From Dryomyza anilis (Eukaryota > Arthropoda > Insecta > Diptera > Dryomyzidae): a DNA stretch of 64,000 nucleotides. Numbering within the stretch: the first letter of the stretch is position 1; each line of letters opens with the position of its first letter. The stretch is taken from contig OX638133.1 of NCBI GenBank assembly GCA_951804985.1, forward strand, positions 32,823,963-32,887,962, written 5' to 3'. Shown one piece after another: positions 1 to 11,018 of this stretch. Below the pieces are notes generated by a model. It saw only the letters and a program-made list of their open reading frames with translations. It searched no databases and was not told where the DNA came from. The translations under genes and the position numbers were made by a program.

Positions 1-33
1 AAAACTTTTGTAGCGCTCTTATTGAAAACCCTT
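1..33. repeat. End of a DD41D-family MITE cut by the window edge
   Basis: These bases match the outer terminus (TTGTAGCGCTCTTATTGAAA, then ACCCTT) that ends the complete copies at 1176-1438 and 31072-31411. Only the right-hand end is inside the window. Confidence 0.6.
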
Positions 34-276
34 TTAGTATCTGCAGCAATATTGTTTATCACGAATAGGCGGTATTTTTTTTAACTCTAATATTTCCTAT
101 AACTTTAATATTTCTGAATTTTAACCGTACTATTTACACATTTAACATACCGCGCGAACTCTTGAGAAAACTGTCATATCCTTTTAGGCAAAATGAGATG
201 GACCATTATAGAGAATAATAAAAAAAGAATAAATTTAGTATTAAACGAGGATTATTGCTGAAGGAACCAAACCTGT
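34..276. other. Gene-free AT-rich sequence
   Basis: No splice-linked open frame or recognisable motif seen. The last ten bases (CCAAACCTGT, 267-276) are repeated at 877-886 and form the target duplication of the next element. Confidence 0.5.
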
Positions 277-877
277 GGTGCCGTGACATAACCCCAACGG
301 ACATAACGCCCAATTTATCGAATTTCGTATTTGGGGTTTAAGTCAAACTACGAATTCGGTCATAACCCCCAATGTCAATTATGTCCGATTTTATATTTTT
401 GAACTTTTTTTAAATGCGAATTTATTTATTTTGTTGAATTTGTTTGTTATTTATAATTTTTAAATAAATTTTTTACTCAAATTTTTAGTCAATAAAAAAT
501 CGCACGATTTTTTGTAAATATAATTTCGTTCTTCTCATTAATGAATATAACAAGGATTTAATTTTATTTTGATATTTTTAGAATTTAAGTGAAACTGAAG
601 CGCCACAGGCCAAATTTTATTTCCAAAAATTCGCATATTATAATAAAGTTTGGTGTTTATGTCTGCATAGCAACTTGGAATTAACCCCAAAATTGATTGG
701 GTGTTATAACTGAATTTCTTTTGGGATTATGTCCGCGGATCTAGGTGGACATAATCCTAAATTCTGCGGACATTATGTCCGCTCTATGTGCGGACATAAT
801 ATCCGCATAGCAACGCGGACATAATCCCAAAAGAACCCAAATGGGAGTTATGTCTGTGGGGGTTATGTCCGGCCACC
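277..877. mobile_element. 601-bp TIR element with 9-bp target duplication (Mutator/Phantom-like size)
   Basis: The ends are imperfect inverted repeats: the left begins GGTGCCGTGACATAACCCC and the reverse complement of the right begins GGTGGCCGGACATAACCCC. Both are followed by a second GACATAAC-type motif. The word CAAACCTGT flanks both sides exactly (268-276 and 878-886). A 9-bp duplication is the size typical of Mutator-like elements in general; the assignment is inference because no transposase is present. The right half is packed with palindromic GGACATAATCC/CGGACATAAT motifs. Non-autonomous. Confidence 0.75.
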
Positions 878-1175
878 CAAACCTGTATCTTTTGAAATTA
901 AAATATTTTGTGTACTGTTTGTAAACACCCTAATTTTTCATATTTAACCTAAAATTGGCATGATCGATCCATTGGGACTAGTGAACCGACCACTTATGTT
1001 CAAATACCTCGTAAAATTTACATCTGCAGATGAATTTTTTTATACGGACTTAAACGAACTTGTTTAGTCAAATACACATTGACTTTATGCTCATATATTT
1101 AAAAATAATGTTTTCCCGTGAACCGACTCGGGGTTCATAAAAAAAATTGCAATTCGGTACACCTATCGATTTCTA
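878..1175. other. Gene-free AT-rich sequence
   Basis: Nothing recognisable beyond the target duplication at its left edge and the TA at 1174-1175 used by the next MITE. Confidence 0.4.
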
Positions 1176-1438
1176 AAGGGTTTCTCTTCAGTAAGGTTTG
1201 CCATTTCATGATGGAAAGATTACGAATTCGAATTTCGGTAGTAAATTTTAATAATTTCGACTCGTTGTTGGCTCGTATATCTTTCCATCATGAAATGGCA
1301 AACCTTACTGAAGAGAAATGCAAAAAGAGAGGCAAGAAATATGACGTCGTTTGCTGTCCCTGTCGCTCTACTTTTGTAGCTTCCCTGTTGAAAAACCCTT
1401 GAAAAAAACTTTTGTAGTGTTCTTATTGAAAAACCCTT
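1176..1438. mobile_element. Palindromic DD41D-derived MITE
   Basis: Inserted at TA (1174-1175 and 1439-1440). The left arm is shortened. The right arm carries the full nested terminus: two versions of the AACCCTT end about 40 bp apart, then the CTTCAGTAAGG motif and the first codons of the rosa-like transposase reading outward. Both arms contain the transposase start region, so the element is a mirror image of one transposon end rather than a simple internal deletion. Confidence 0.85.
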
Positions 1439-1439
1439 T

Positions 1440-3360
1440 ACATATGGGTATCAAATGAAAGGAAATTCTTTAGTGATTGCAAGTTCGTAGTTATTTTCAG
1501 GATTCTTATACCCTGGTGCCCTATGCACCACTTTAAATGGTAACCGCACATATTACCCCATATGCGTAGGGTATTTATAGTAGGATTAAATCGACTATAA
1601 CATTCATAAATGCTTACTAACTTTATCACACCAACTATGGCAATTTCTCTACTACAAAATTTCCCATGTGACCTAACCTTCCTTACTGGTTTTAGCTTAT
1701 ACCCATAAAAATATTCGCGAAAAAGAATTGCATGACTAATTTCGATTCGAAACTGCGACTAGGCTCGTAATCCAAAGCACAAACCAACCTGGCCGACTAG
1801 GGCAAGCCTGATTCTAAATATTCGTAGAGCAATCTGATTTATCCTTTACGAAAAATCAAATCTAAAGCCAACAGTTTTTCAGAATAAGTACAGCTAATGG
1901 GAATTTTCTGTTCTTACTGAAAATGATTTCCAACACGAACAAATTTGTGAGAATTGTATAAGAGTTGGAGGGAATTGGAGATAATTGCGCGAGGGAAATG
2001 TGTATTTCATGTAAGATTTACATCTGGCAACCGTGTCATTCTATCATGTCAGAATATTTCCAATAAGGTTAGCCGTCTCTTATCAGAATACGATAAGACA
2101 TTCCTACCAAAGATTACACGACATAATGCTGATCAGGGTCGACTAGTGTAAGACTTAAATTTAATTTTAAATACTTCATTTATCAGTTTAAAAACCTAAT
2201 TAGAAATCAATTTAATCTAATTAGCTTGACTTAAAATTTATTTTTCTGTTAGTTTTTCATTAAATTTTTAAAATTGTTTTAATGCGCTTTAAACGCGATA
2301 CAGTTTATATGGATTTTTATTTCGATTTATTTCTGATTTGAATTCTGTATAATGATTACGTGTTTAATTTTATAAATTAAACGGTTTTCAAAAGATATCG
2401 GTTAGGGTTTTAATATCTGGATATTGTTCAATTCAGTATAAATATGTAAATGTTTTTTTTGTACATCTCAAATGATGAAAATAAACCATATTGGACAAAA
2501 GCTATAGCAATGAAGAAATAGTTATTTCCAGCAACAATAATTGAGACTTTGATGCATTCATTGGCCACACACCAATCGGTCGTTGGGAGGGCGATGAGGT
2601 AGTTTATGTAGGTGGTGCTGTTCTATGCAAATATAAAAAGTTTCTTGTTCGTCCACTGTCTCAAGTACCTACATGTTCTTCTTCTTACCCAACTACTGAC
2701 TTGTGTTGGCGACAACAACAATTGTAACTTGTGGTCTTGGCGACAATATTTGCATTTTAAATAATTTTAATCATTTCAAAAAAAAAAAAAAAACAATAGC
2801 AATAAATGTACAAAAACCGTGAACAAGAAGTCGATGTGAAATATTTGCAATTTTTTGAAAAATAGCAAAAAACAAGGAGCAATTTATGGTCATTCTGAAC
2901 GAGCTATTATAGTGGACGGTAACACTATTGGGTTGGTGTGGTGTCGTTTTGTCGCCATTATGTCCGAGATTTGATTTATTTTTTAGTTTTTATTTTTTAC
3001 ATTGTTCGCGCTTTGAATTTTTAATTAATTTTGTTTTTTTTTTAATCCATCGATGTTGCAGTAATATAAAAACTGTGCATTCTTGAATTCTAAATTGTTA
3101 TATATATACACTACAACAAATTTAATTTGTTTGATCAAAAAAAAAATAAAAATAAATAAATTTTTTCCCCATCACTATCAAATTTGTAATAAAACTTAAA
3201 TTTTCACAAAAACTACTATAAAAACGAGAACAATAAAGAACACAATCAAAAAGTGAAAAAAAAAACAAACTAAAATGTTAAATTTTTATTTTCTACATTT
3301 TTGTTGATATTGTAAACTCTAGTGTAGCTTCGAATGAATCAATTTAGCCAATACACACTA
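1440..3360. other. Gene-free region, AT-rich
   Basis: No convincing exon. 1440-1625 looks like a degraded dispersed repeat (GGGTATCAAATGAAAGG near 1446, GCGTAGGGTAT near 1564). 2540-2720 is slightly more GC-balanced and has short open frames but no motif. Poly-A/T runs at 2779-2794 and 3130-3160. Confidence 0.4.
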
Positions 3361-3409
3361 CCTTGGAATTAGTGCCTAAAACTATGCAGCATAAAAATGT
3401 CTTTTTAGC

Positions 3410-3990
3410 AGGGGTAGAAACCGGAACTATAAAAAGAACGTTTGGCAATCGTTCCAAAATTGTTCCGTTCCGGAAGGAACAAAAAGCAAAAGTTCCTCGC
3501 GCAAACGTTTCAGTCGGAACTTTTGCTCAAAAGTTCCGATCGGAAAAACGTGTGAATCGTTCCTATCGCCGTTCCTAGGCACACAACCTGGTGCGTCATT
3601 GAAACTTTTTCGGGTGAATCGCTTCCTGTGGGCCTAGATACGGATCCTGGTGCGTCATTGGAACTTTTTCGGGTGAACCGCTTCCTGTGGGCCTAGATAC
3701 ACAACCTGTTGCGTCATTGGAACTTTTTCGGGTGAATCGCTTCCTGTAGGCCTAGATACGGATCCTGGTGCGTCATTAGAACTTTTTCGGATGAATCGCT
3801 TCCTGTGGGCCTAGATACACAACCTGGTGCGTCATTGGAACTGTTTCGGGTGAATCGTTTCCTGTGGGCCTAGATAAGCATCCTGATGCGTCATTGGAAC
3901 TTTTTCGGGTGAGTTCCAATGACGCACCAGGATTCGTATCTAGGCCCACAGGAGTGATTCACCCGAAAAAGTTCCAATGACGCATCAGGA
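3410..3990. repeat. GGAAC/GTTCC-rich segment and 59-bp tandem array ending in an inverted unit
   Basis: From 3420 to 3575 the sequence is dense in GGAAC and GTTCC words. Six units of 59 bp follow; the word CCTG(G/T)TGCGTCATT starts at 3587, 3646, 3705, 3764, 3823 and 3882. The units alternate between ACACAACC and CGGATCC junctions, suggesting a higher-order 118-bp repeat. From about 3912 one and a half units are in reverse orientation, so the 3' end can fold back. The short open frame at 3363-3578 is just this repeat. Confidence 0.85.
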
Positions 3991-4194
3991 TGCCAATGTG
4001 ACCCGGGCACGATTTGCTTCATATTTTAATATGTCATTATTGTTGGTCAATAAAGTTCAAATTTAAACTTTCAGTTTTATATCATATCCCCTTAATAAAC
4101 TCTAAAAACAACGATTGTGTTTTTAAAATTCAGAAAAATTCCCATAAATTCTTGCCATTAACCCCCAAAATCATGCATGATACATATATATTTT

Positions 4195-4920
4195 TATTAA
4201 CGTGTGACTACACTGAACCAAAAAAGTACATATCTACAATGAAAAAGTACATTATCACAAAGAATATTTTTTTAAAATTGTTCCAATGTAACTGTTCATT
4301 GTCACAATGAATATCCGGTAATACTTTAATGTACAAATTCATTGAATTACAATGTATGGATCATGAAACAAAATGACAAAAATTCATAATCACAATAAAT
4401 ATTTCATTAGCTATATTGAATGCAAGAGTTCATTATCGCACTGAATCGAATACATACTCTAATGAACGAGATCATAAACAAAAAGTGAATTGTGAATTCA
4501 GAAAGTTTTTTCATTTTATTATTTTAATGTAAATTCAATTAATATATACATTAAATATAATAGTATAATATAAATTAAATGAAATTTCGCACTTCATTTT
4601 ACTTCATTTCGCAACTACTTCTTACATAATTTAAATGTTTTTTTTTTGTAGCAGCAGAGCTCAGCTAACGCTACTAGAAACGAACACGAAAATCGAACAT
4701 GCAAAATGTCTACTGCAGTATTTCAATGAATATAATTCATTGAAGTATGAAAAAAATCATTAAATTTATTTGTGCGTATTATGAACACTGATTCTTACTG
4801 AAAATGAACTGATCATTAAATTCACAAACAAGTTACAAGACAATGTACATTGTCACAATGTATCTTGCCTCTATGAACAGGATTCGTTAATATTATGAAC
4901 CAGTTTATTTTCTGTGTACG
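4195..4920. repeat. Degraded palindromic element rich in ACAATGTA / CATTGTCACAATG
   Basis: The left edge (TACACTGAACCAAAAAAGTA) is weakly complementary to the right edge (TTTATTTTCTGTGTA near 4905-4919). Between them, CATTGTCACAATG-type palindromes recur near 4296, 4430 and 4848. It looks like an old MITE; no coding potential. Confidence 0.4.
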
Positions 4921-5028
4921 ATTCGTGTCCAGTCCCCTTCGTCTAAAATTGGTATAACGCATTTCGAACGCTTCGTTCGTTTCGCTCTTTGAATCAACCA
5001 TTTGTTCAATATTTTTGTTTGAAAGCTA

Positions 5029-5069
<41 letters not shown>

Positions 5070-5225
5070 GTATTTTTTCTGGGTGTAGTCTCACGATATT
5101 CAACCGATATTCAAACGAATTGCAGCCGATATCGTTGTCACCGGAAAATACATGATCGGGACGTAAACAAAAATCATCGATCGCACTTTGATTTGGAGAA
5201 TTTTCTTCTATTTTTTTCTTAACTT
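4905..5225 (+). repeat. Dispersed repeat E, copy 1
   Basis: Two blocks, 4917-5015 and 5090-5165, match in reverse orientation a segment at 47820-48270; the second block also matches 16019-16085. Shared words include CCCCTTCGTCTAAAATTG and CGAATTG(C/T)AG with a GTTGTCAC/TCGG(G/A)AAATAC stretch. The two blocks are separated by an AT microsatellite (about 5033-5068). Confidence 0.6.
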
Positions 5226-5406
5226 TGAAAATCATATTTTAGTGTATAAATCGCTATAATTTTTAATTGTTTTGAAATACATCAATAAAACTGGCACATT
5301 CTAATATATTCCGGGTTATTCGGTACAGATTTTTTTTCTGGGTCGCTAAACGTTATAATATGATTTCAAAAATTATGAACTTTTTTTTGCGCATGTTACT
5401 TATGTA

Positions 5407-6637
5407 CACCCAGAAAAAAATAATGGTAAATTGATAGTATTTCATTAGAAAAACAATAATTTATACCATTAAAATTTGTCAATAGGATGCGTCCCATTAG
5501 TTCAGTAATATTGAAACTGTTAATACAATGTGTGGTTGTACCATAAATTTTATAATGTGATATTTTAATTACAATAAGAAAGACCTATACAAATTTAATG
5601 ATACGTATTATTAATTTTATGGTATAGTCGAATTACATTTTCCTATTAATTTATGAAAACAAAAATGTATTTTAGTTAATTTATTGTATATATTATTTTA
5701 TTTAAATGTCGAAATTGATATTCACTTTTACAACACACACATAAAAAGACACTTCTACACTCAGAAGAAAATGTACTATTAAGTACTTTATGGTACGACC
5801 ATTGATCTTATGATTCATGTATTAATAGTTTTTTCTTTTTAAATCAAAAGTTTTCTATTTAATTCAATAGTATTTGAAAAATATAGTACCATAAATTTAA
5901 ATATTTCAATATTATTATTTTAAATAGAATAAATACTGTTGTTTTAATGGTTTCCTCCTATAATAATAAACGTGGTGTAAAAAAACATAAAACGAATACA
6001 AACATGTTCGTTTTGTACGTCATTCTACGTGTTTACTCAAAATGGTCGCATGTATTTTTTTTGTAATAATTCACATTATTAAACGCGACATTGGTAAGGA
6101 CTCAATGTATTTAATGTAAATAAATTATATTTATATATATATTTATATTTTTATTTATTACAGAAAATAAATAATACATCGAACTTCTATTATGGCAACG
6201 GACTCTAAAATAACTGCAGACTTAAGTACTACAATCAATTATTGGAAACCAAAGCAAACATTAAATGTGTTATAACCTTTTGCAGCAATAAGTGTCTTCT
6301 TATGTGTGTTTTGTAAAAGTGAATATCAATTTCGACATTTAAATAAAATAATATATGCAATAAATTAACTAAAATACATTTTTGTTTTAATAAATTATTA
6401 GGAAAATGTAATTCGACTTTACCATAAAATTAATAATATGTATCATTAAATTTGTATAGGTCTTTCTTATTGTAATTAAAATATCACATTATAAAATTTA
6501 TGGTACAACCACACATTGTATTAACAGTTTCAATATTACTGAACTAATGGGACGCATCCTATTGACCAATTTTAATGGTATAAATTATTGTTTTTCTATT
6601 GAAATACTATTAATTTACCATGATTTTTTTCTGGGTG
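5407..6637. mobile_element. Element A: palindromic CACCCAG-terminus element, arms split by element B
   Basis: The left end begins CACCCAGAAAAAAATAATGG at 5407 and the right end is its inverse at 6637, each next to TA. The arms (5407-5757 and about 6286-6637) are near-identical inverted copies of about 350 bp. The middle is occupied by the left arm of element B. A family member at the right window edge and a short one at 52933-53143 have similar termini. No transposase recognised. Confidence 0.75.
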
Positions 6638-7139
6638 TAGCTGCAAAAGGTGGTAGTACTTGGTTTGCAATAATTGGTTGTAGTACTTGAGTCTGCAGTT
6701 ACTTTTGAGTCCGTTAGCATAATAGAAGTTCGATGTATTATTTATCTTCTGTAATAAATAAAAATATAAATATAAATAAATTATATTTATATATTGAGTC
6801 CTTACCAATGTCGCGTTTAATAATGTGGATTATTACAGAAAATACATGCGACCATTTTGAGTAAACACGCAGAATGACGTACAAAACGAACATGTTTGTA
6901 TTCGTTTTATGTTTTTTTACACCACTTTTATTATTATAGGTAAAAACTATTAAAACAACAGTATTCATTCAATTTAAAATAATAATATTGAAATATTTAA
7001 ATTTATGGTACTATATTTTTCAAATACTATTGAATTAAATAGAAAACTTTTGATTTAAAAAGAAAAAATTATTAATACATGAACCATAAGATCAATGGTC
7101 GTACCATAAAGTACTTAATGGTACATTTTCTTCTGAGTG
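5758..7139. mobile_element. Element B: palindromic CACTCAG-terminus element interlocked with A
   Basis: Starts CACTCAGAAGAAAATGTAC at 5758 and ends with its inverse at 7139, flanked by TA. The arms, 5758 to about 6285 and about 6638-7139, are long inverted repeats of roughly 500 bp. The arm of A at 6286-6637 lies in the centre. Open frames at 6596-6968 are arm sequence, not genes. Confidence 0.75.
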
Positions 7140-7349
7140 TATATAAATCCTTATAAAACTTAAACCGCTAGAAATAAAATTGAAGTTATTAAATTAAATT
7201 TATATTAAAGCAATATCAATTTGTTATTTGTTATATATTTGATATGAAAACATGTAAAATTGATATTTTTAAAGTAGAATATTATTTTTTTTTTACATTG
7301 CAGTTATTTTAATTTGAACATAATATTAATTTGATATGGGTTAATGTAC

Positions 7350-7625
7350 ACACAAAAGAAAGTGTCCCATTAATTACTTAATGGTACGATCATTGATCTT
7401 ATAGTTCATGTATTAATAGTTTTTTCTTTTTAAATTAAAAGTTTTCTAATTAATTTGATAGTATTCGAAAAATTCAATACCATAAATTTAAATATTTCAA
7501 TATTAATATTTTTAATAGAATAAATACTATTGTTTTGATGGTTTCCTCCTATAATAACAAACGTGGCATAAAAAAAAATAAACACGAATATAAACATGTT
7601 CGTTTTATACGTCATTCTGCGCAAT
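7350..7625 (+). repeat. Truncated third copy of the element B arm
   Basis: Repeats the B left arm from its terminus through the CGTTTTATACGTCATTCTGCG segment, then breaks off. No inverted partner seen. The minus-strand frame at 7430-7669 is antisense to the repeat. Confidence 0.65.
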
Positions 7626-9520
7626 AAGAAAACAAATATGATTACCAGAAATATCACAGCCCTCAACATCTCTCAAACATCCTTCAAATACAATAAATGT
7701 TGCTAGCAACCATCTTTCAAATTCACGATTACGTATAGCAACCATCAGTCAGGAGTAATTTTTATTGAATTGAAATAAAAGAAATCAATTTATGTCGAGA
7801 ATAAAATCAGCCATGAGTTTTTATTTATTTATTTTTAACTTTTTATTTTGAAATTTTAAAAATATAAACCTACCTATCATTTTTGTATTTTTTTTATAAA
7901 ACAAAAATATATCCATCCGAATTCAATCCATTTACAAAAGCTCAACAAATTCGATCTACACAAAATATTTTACAATTGACTCTAGTTTGTGGTTTAAACT
8001 TCGTTTGAAATCAGAATAGATTTTTCAGTTAACTTCAACCATCGTTTAAACTTACTTAAAATGACCGATGCTGAAGGTTTAAACTACGTTATCAGAAGTC
8101 AAAATCGAGATCATTATTAGTTAGTAGCCTGTGGTGTCATATGTATTGCCTTGGTCTGTGTTCATTTGAAACTATTATGAAAAACTGCTAACAAAATTAA
8201 ACGTCGTTTAATTTAAAGAGAATATTAATTAAACGGAGTTTAAACTAGCGTTGAAAAACTAAATCATTGAAACATAAACCGCTAGAATATTGTATAAATT
8301 TTTAAGATTAGATAAATCTAAATCGAATTTAAACACGTCTTTTTCATATATTTTTCTTTAAAAATTAAATAAAAAAATAAAAAGGTAACAGAAATTGTTG
8401 TCCATTATTAGCCACTTATTAGATTTAAATAACATATTTAATAACATAATCAATATTGAACAAAAATTATGTTATAACTCAAAAAATACATCAGATACCA
8501 GAATAACCAGGGTTCGGGCTTTGTTTTTATGATTTAAAATCTTCAAATCATAAAATCCTTCTGTTCAAGTAATTTAATAATAAAACTAAAAATTTGATAT
8601 TTTTGATATTTTATATAATTTATTATTTATACAAATTAAATTTTAAACATATTTTATGCTATATGTAGCATAAATTATAAAAGCAATATAACATATAAAA
8701 TTACCTTTGTACTATCTACACAAACCATACAAATAATTTCTAAACAAAAAAAAAACATGCCTAAAAAAATATCCTCTTACCATTCCGCTGAACATAAAAA
8801 AAACACCAGAAACTTCCAAATAAAGCATCCCTTACAACATTTTATAGGTAGCAACTCTACAGTCTGACAATATTTGAAATTTAGTAACAAAACAGCACCA
8901 AACTACTTTATAACAAAAGATTTAAATGCGCATGAATGAAACTCAGAAAGGTGAAGCTTAAAACGCACCCTATTAAGACACAGTGAAACGACGTTTTAAG
9001 CATAAGAATATCCCAAAAAGAATCTCTCAGAAACCAGTTGCCGAACAATTGTAACCTAACGAGAGCGAGAGAAATCTTGCAAGTAATTGAAACCTGATCT
9101 ATAAGAACATAAAAGAGGACCCCAAATAATCCTGTTGCTGCAGCTGAGCCGGCGGCTTAAGATTTTATGCAAATTAAAGACGACTTCAGGTAGTTGGAAA
9201 ATAACTTAACCAGTGAAGATTACTAAAGACGCAGAAATTCAAACAATTGCAGGATATTGTAACAAAAGGTACAAATTCAGGATGATTGAATGGCGACTTG
9301 TTTTGCGGGACATGACTTGAGAGTGGAAGCTTAAGGATGCAGCTGCTATAGAAGCAACAAAAAAAAAATTAAAAGAAGACAAACTTTTGTAAATAATAAA
9401 AATTTATTTCAAGTCGGAGGTTTTGTTGTATTTACAGCTGTTTTAATATAGGTGAACTTAAAGAAGAATACAATTTATAACAATTTCAAACAATTTGTTT
9501 TTGATTAGTTTTGATTTATA
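7626..9520. other. Gene-free region with an old GTTTAAAC-type repeat and a degenerate coding-like patch
   Basis: 7970-8275 is a degraded relative of the MITE at 25443-25845 (TTTTTCAGTTAACTTCAACC near 8021, TTGAAAAACTAAATC near 8252). 8900-9360 is less AT-rich; one plus frame at 9125-9260 is interrupted only by TAA/TAG where glutamine codons could have been, so a decayed exon is conceivable. No family recognised. Confidence 0.35.
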
Positions 9521-9522
9521 AA

Positions 9523-9695
9523 TATTACATTTTTTTATAAACAAAAAAATACAAATTTAAAAATGCGAATATCAAATTCAACCCAATAAAGTACAAAATG
9601 TAGCAAATCTTAAAATATTAATATCAAGACAAACCAAAAAAAAGTCTTAAATTAGATCACTGTGAATACAACAGATCCGAGCTCTTTAAAGAGTT
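9523..9695 (-). pseudogene. Diverged duplicate of the 3' end of the 12719-13794 gene
   Basis: About 165 bp aligns almost continuously with 12583-12745. Shared words include TCAAATTCAACCCAATAAAG and CAAGACAAACC. On the minus strand the last codons still read Asp-Leu-Leu-Tyr-Ser-Gln-stop, against Asp-Leu-Leu-Tyr-Ser-Glu-stop in the intact gene. Upstream of those codons similarity is lost and no other exon was found, so it is most likely a partial tandem duplicate. Confidence 0.7.
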
Positions 9696-9699
9696 TTGA

Positions 9700-10630
9700 A
9701 TAAACAAAATACTTTTTTAGTGATTGGCGTCCTATAGTAACATTTTTCTAAAATATATTAAACCTCTAAATTCTTACATCAAGGTTTTATTAAAAACTTT
9801 TACCAAATGAGTTTTTGAATGAAAAATTACGCAGTGCTAAAAAAAGGTTCTACAAATAATATACATCTTAAATTTCATTATTAGTCTTTGAATATAAAAT
9901 CTTAGATGTAAAGACGTACCAAAAAAACATATATCCAATATACCGACATTTGTTAACTGAGTTCTGCTTTTTTTTTGATGAACTTGATCTTTATCAGACT
10001 GTTTAATAATGCTCTCGAATAAGTCTCCCAAAATTTAAAATTTCAAACTTATGTATATCAGAATTATAACGAATTTATAAAATAAAATAGTTGAAAACAG
10101 CAATTTTTGTTAAATATTTAATATCCGCATTGCAGAAATAAAACTAACAACATTTTTTCTATTCAAAAGCATTTGGCGAATAATCATAAAACAATTTCTT
10201 TTGACAATTTATTCTATATAAAATTGAATGCCATTCGCTGGATTAACAAATTTTCAACATTTAATATAAATATGGGACTAAAAGTACAAAAATTTTACGA
10301 TTTAAACCAAAAATTGCATGTTTTAAAATATATCACTACTCAATAGAGTTATATAACATCTTTTGATTCATTTTTGTATAAATCGAAGTTGCCGATTTTG
10401 ACAAAACGTCGTTGTGTAAGTAAACTAACCAAATACATTTTTCCAGAAACATTTATTTTAAGTTTATTAATTAATATACTAAAAATCAGCGCATAATTTT
10501 TCAAAAAAAAAATGAAATGTAATTTCTAAAGTTGAACATGTTCTTAGCAATTAATACAAATATTAATTTCTCATTAAACTGAACTATTAACGTTATATAC
10601 AGGGTTCTTTCTCATGTTTTTAGAATAAAT
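9700..10630. other. Gene-free AT-rich stretch with a partial MITE
   Basis: A single degraded end of the TCGTCGTTGTAG family lies at about 10404-10445 (AACGTCGTTGTGTAAG, then CCAAATACATTTTTCC). The minus-strand open frame at 9837-10031 shows no family features. Confidence 0.4.
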
Positions 10631-10631
10631 A

Positions 10632-10875
10632 TATCGTCGTTGTAGAATGAAGTCACCAAATACATTTTCAAAATGCCAAATATTCATTTAAAAAAATCTT
10701 TAAGTCAGTTTTTAATCGATGAATTTGTTTACCACATGATAAGAAAATATTAATCTATTTGGTATTTCAACTTTAAAAATGCATCAATTACTTTTTATAA
10801 TATAAATCAACAAACTCGAAATTTAGGTTTATCATAAAAATGTATTTGGTGACTTTTCGTTCTACAACGACGATA
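10632..10875. mobile_element. MITE with TATCGTCGTTGTAGAA termini, copy 1
   Basis: The inverted termini extend about 40 bp (TATCGTCGTTGTAGAA, then CACCAAATACATTTT), with TA at each outer edge as expected for a Tc1/mariner-type target. The interior matches the copy at 36517-36771 in opposite orientation. 244 bp including the TAs, no coding capacity. Confidence 0.85.
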
Positions 10876-11018
10876 CAGCACTTCACAATAGCTAAAAAAA
10901 ACATTTTTCTTTTGACTGTCAAGACTGATTTTAATATAAAAAGTAATCCAAATATTCCGAATAGTTTTCAAGTTATTTGAAATAAAAGATCTTTTGTAAT
11001 TTTAAAAATATTATTTTA

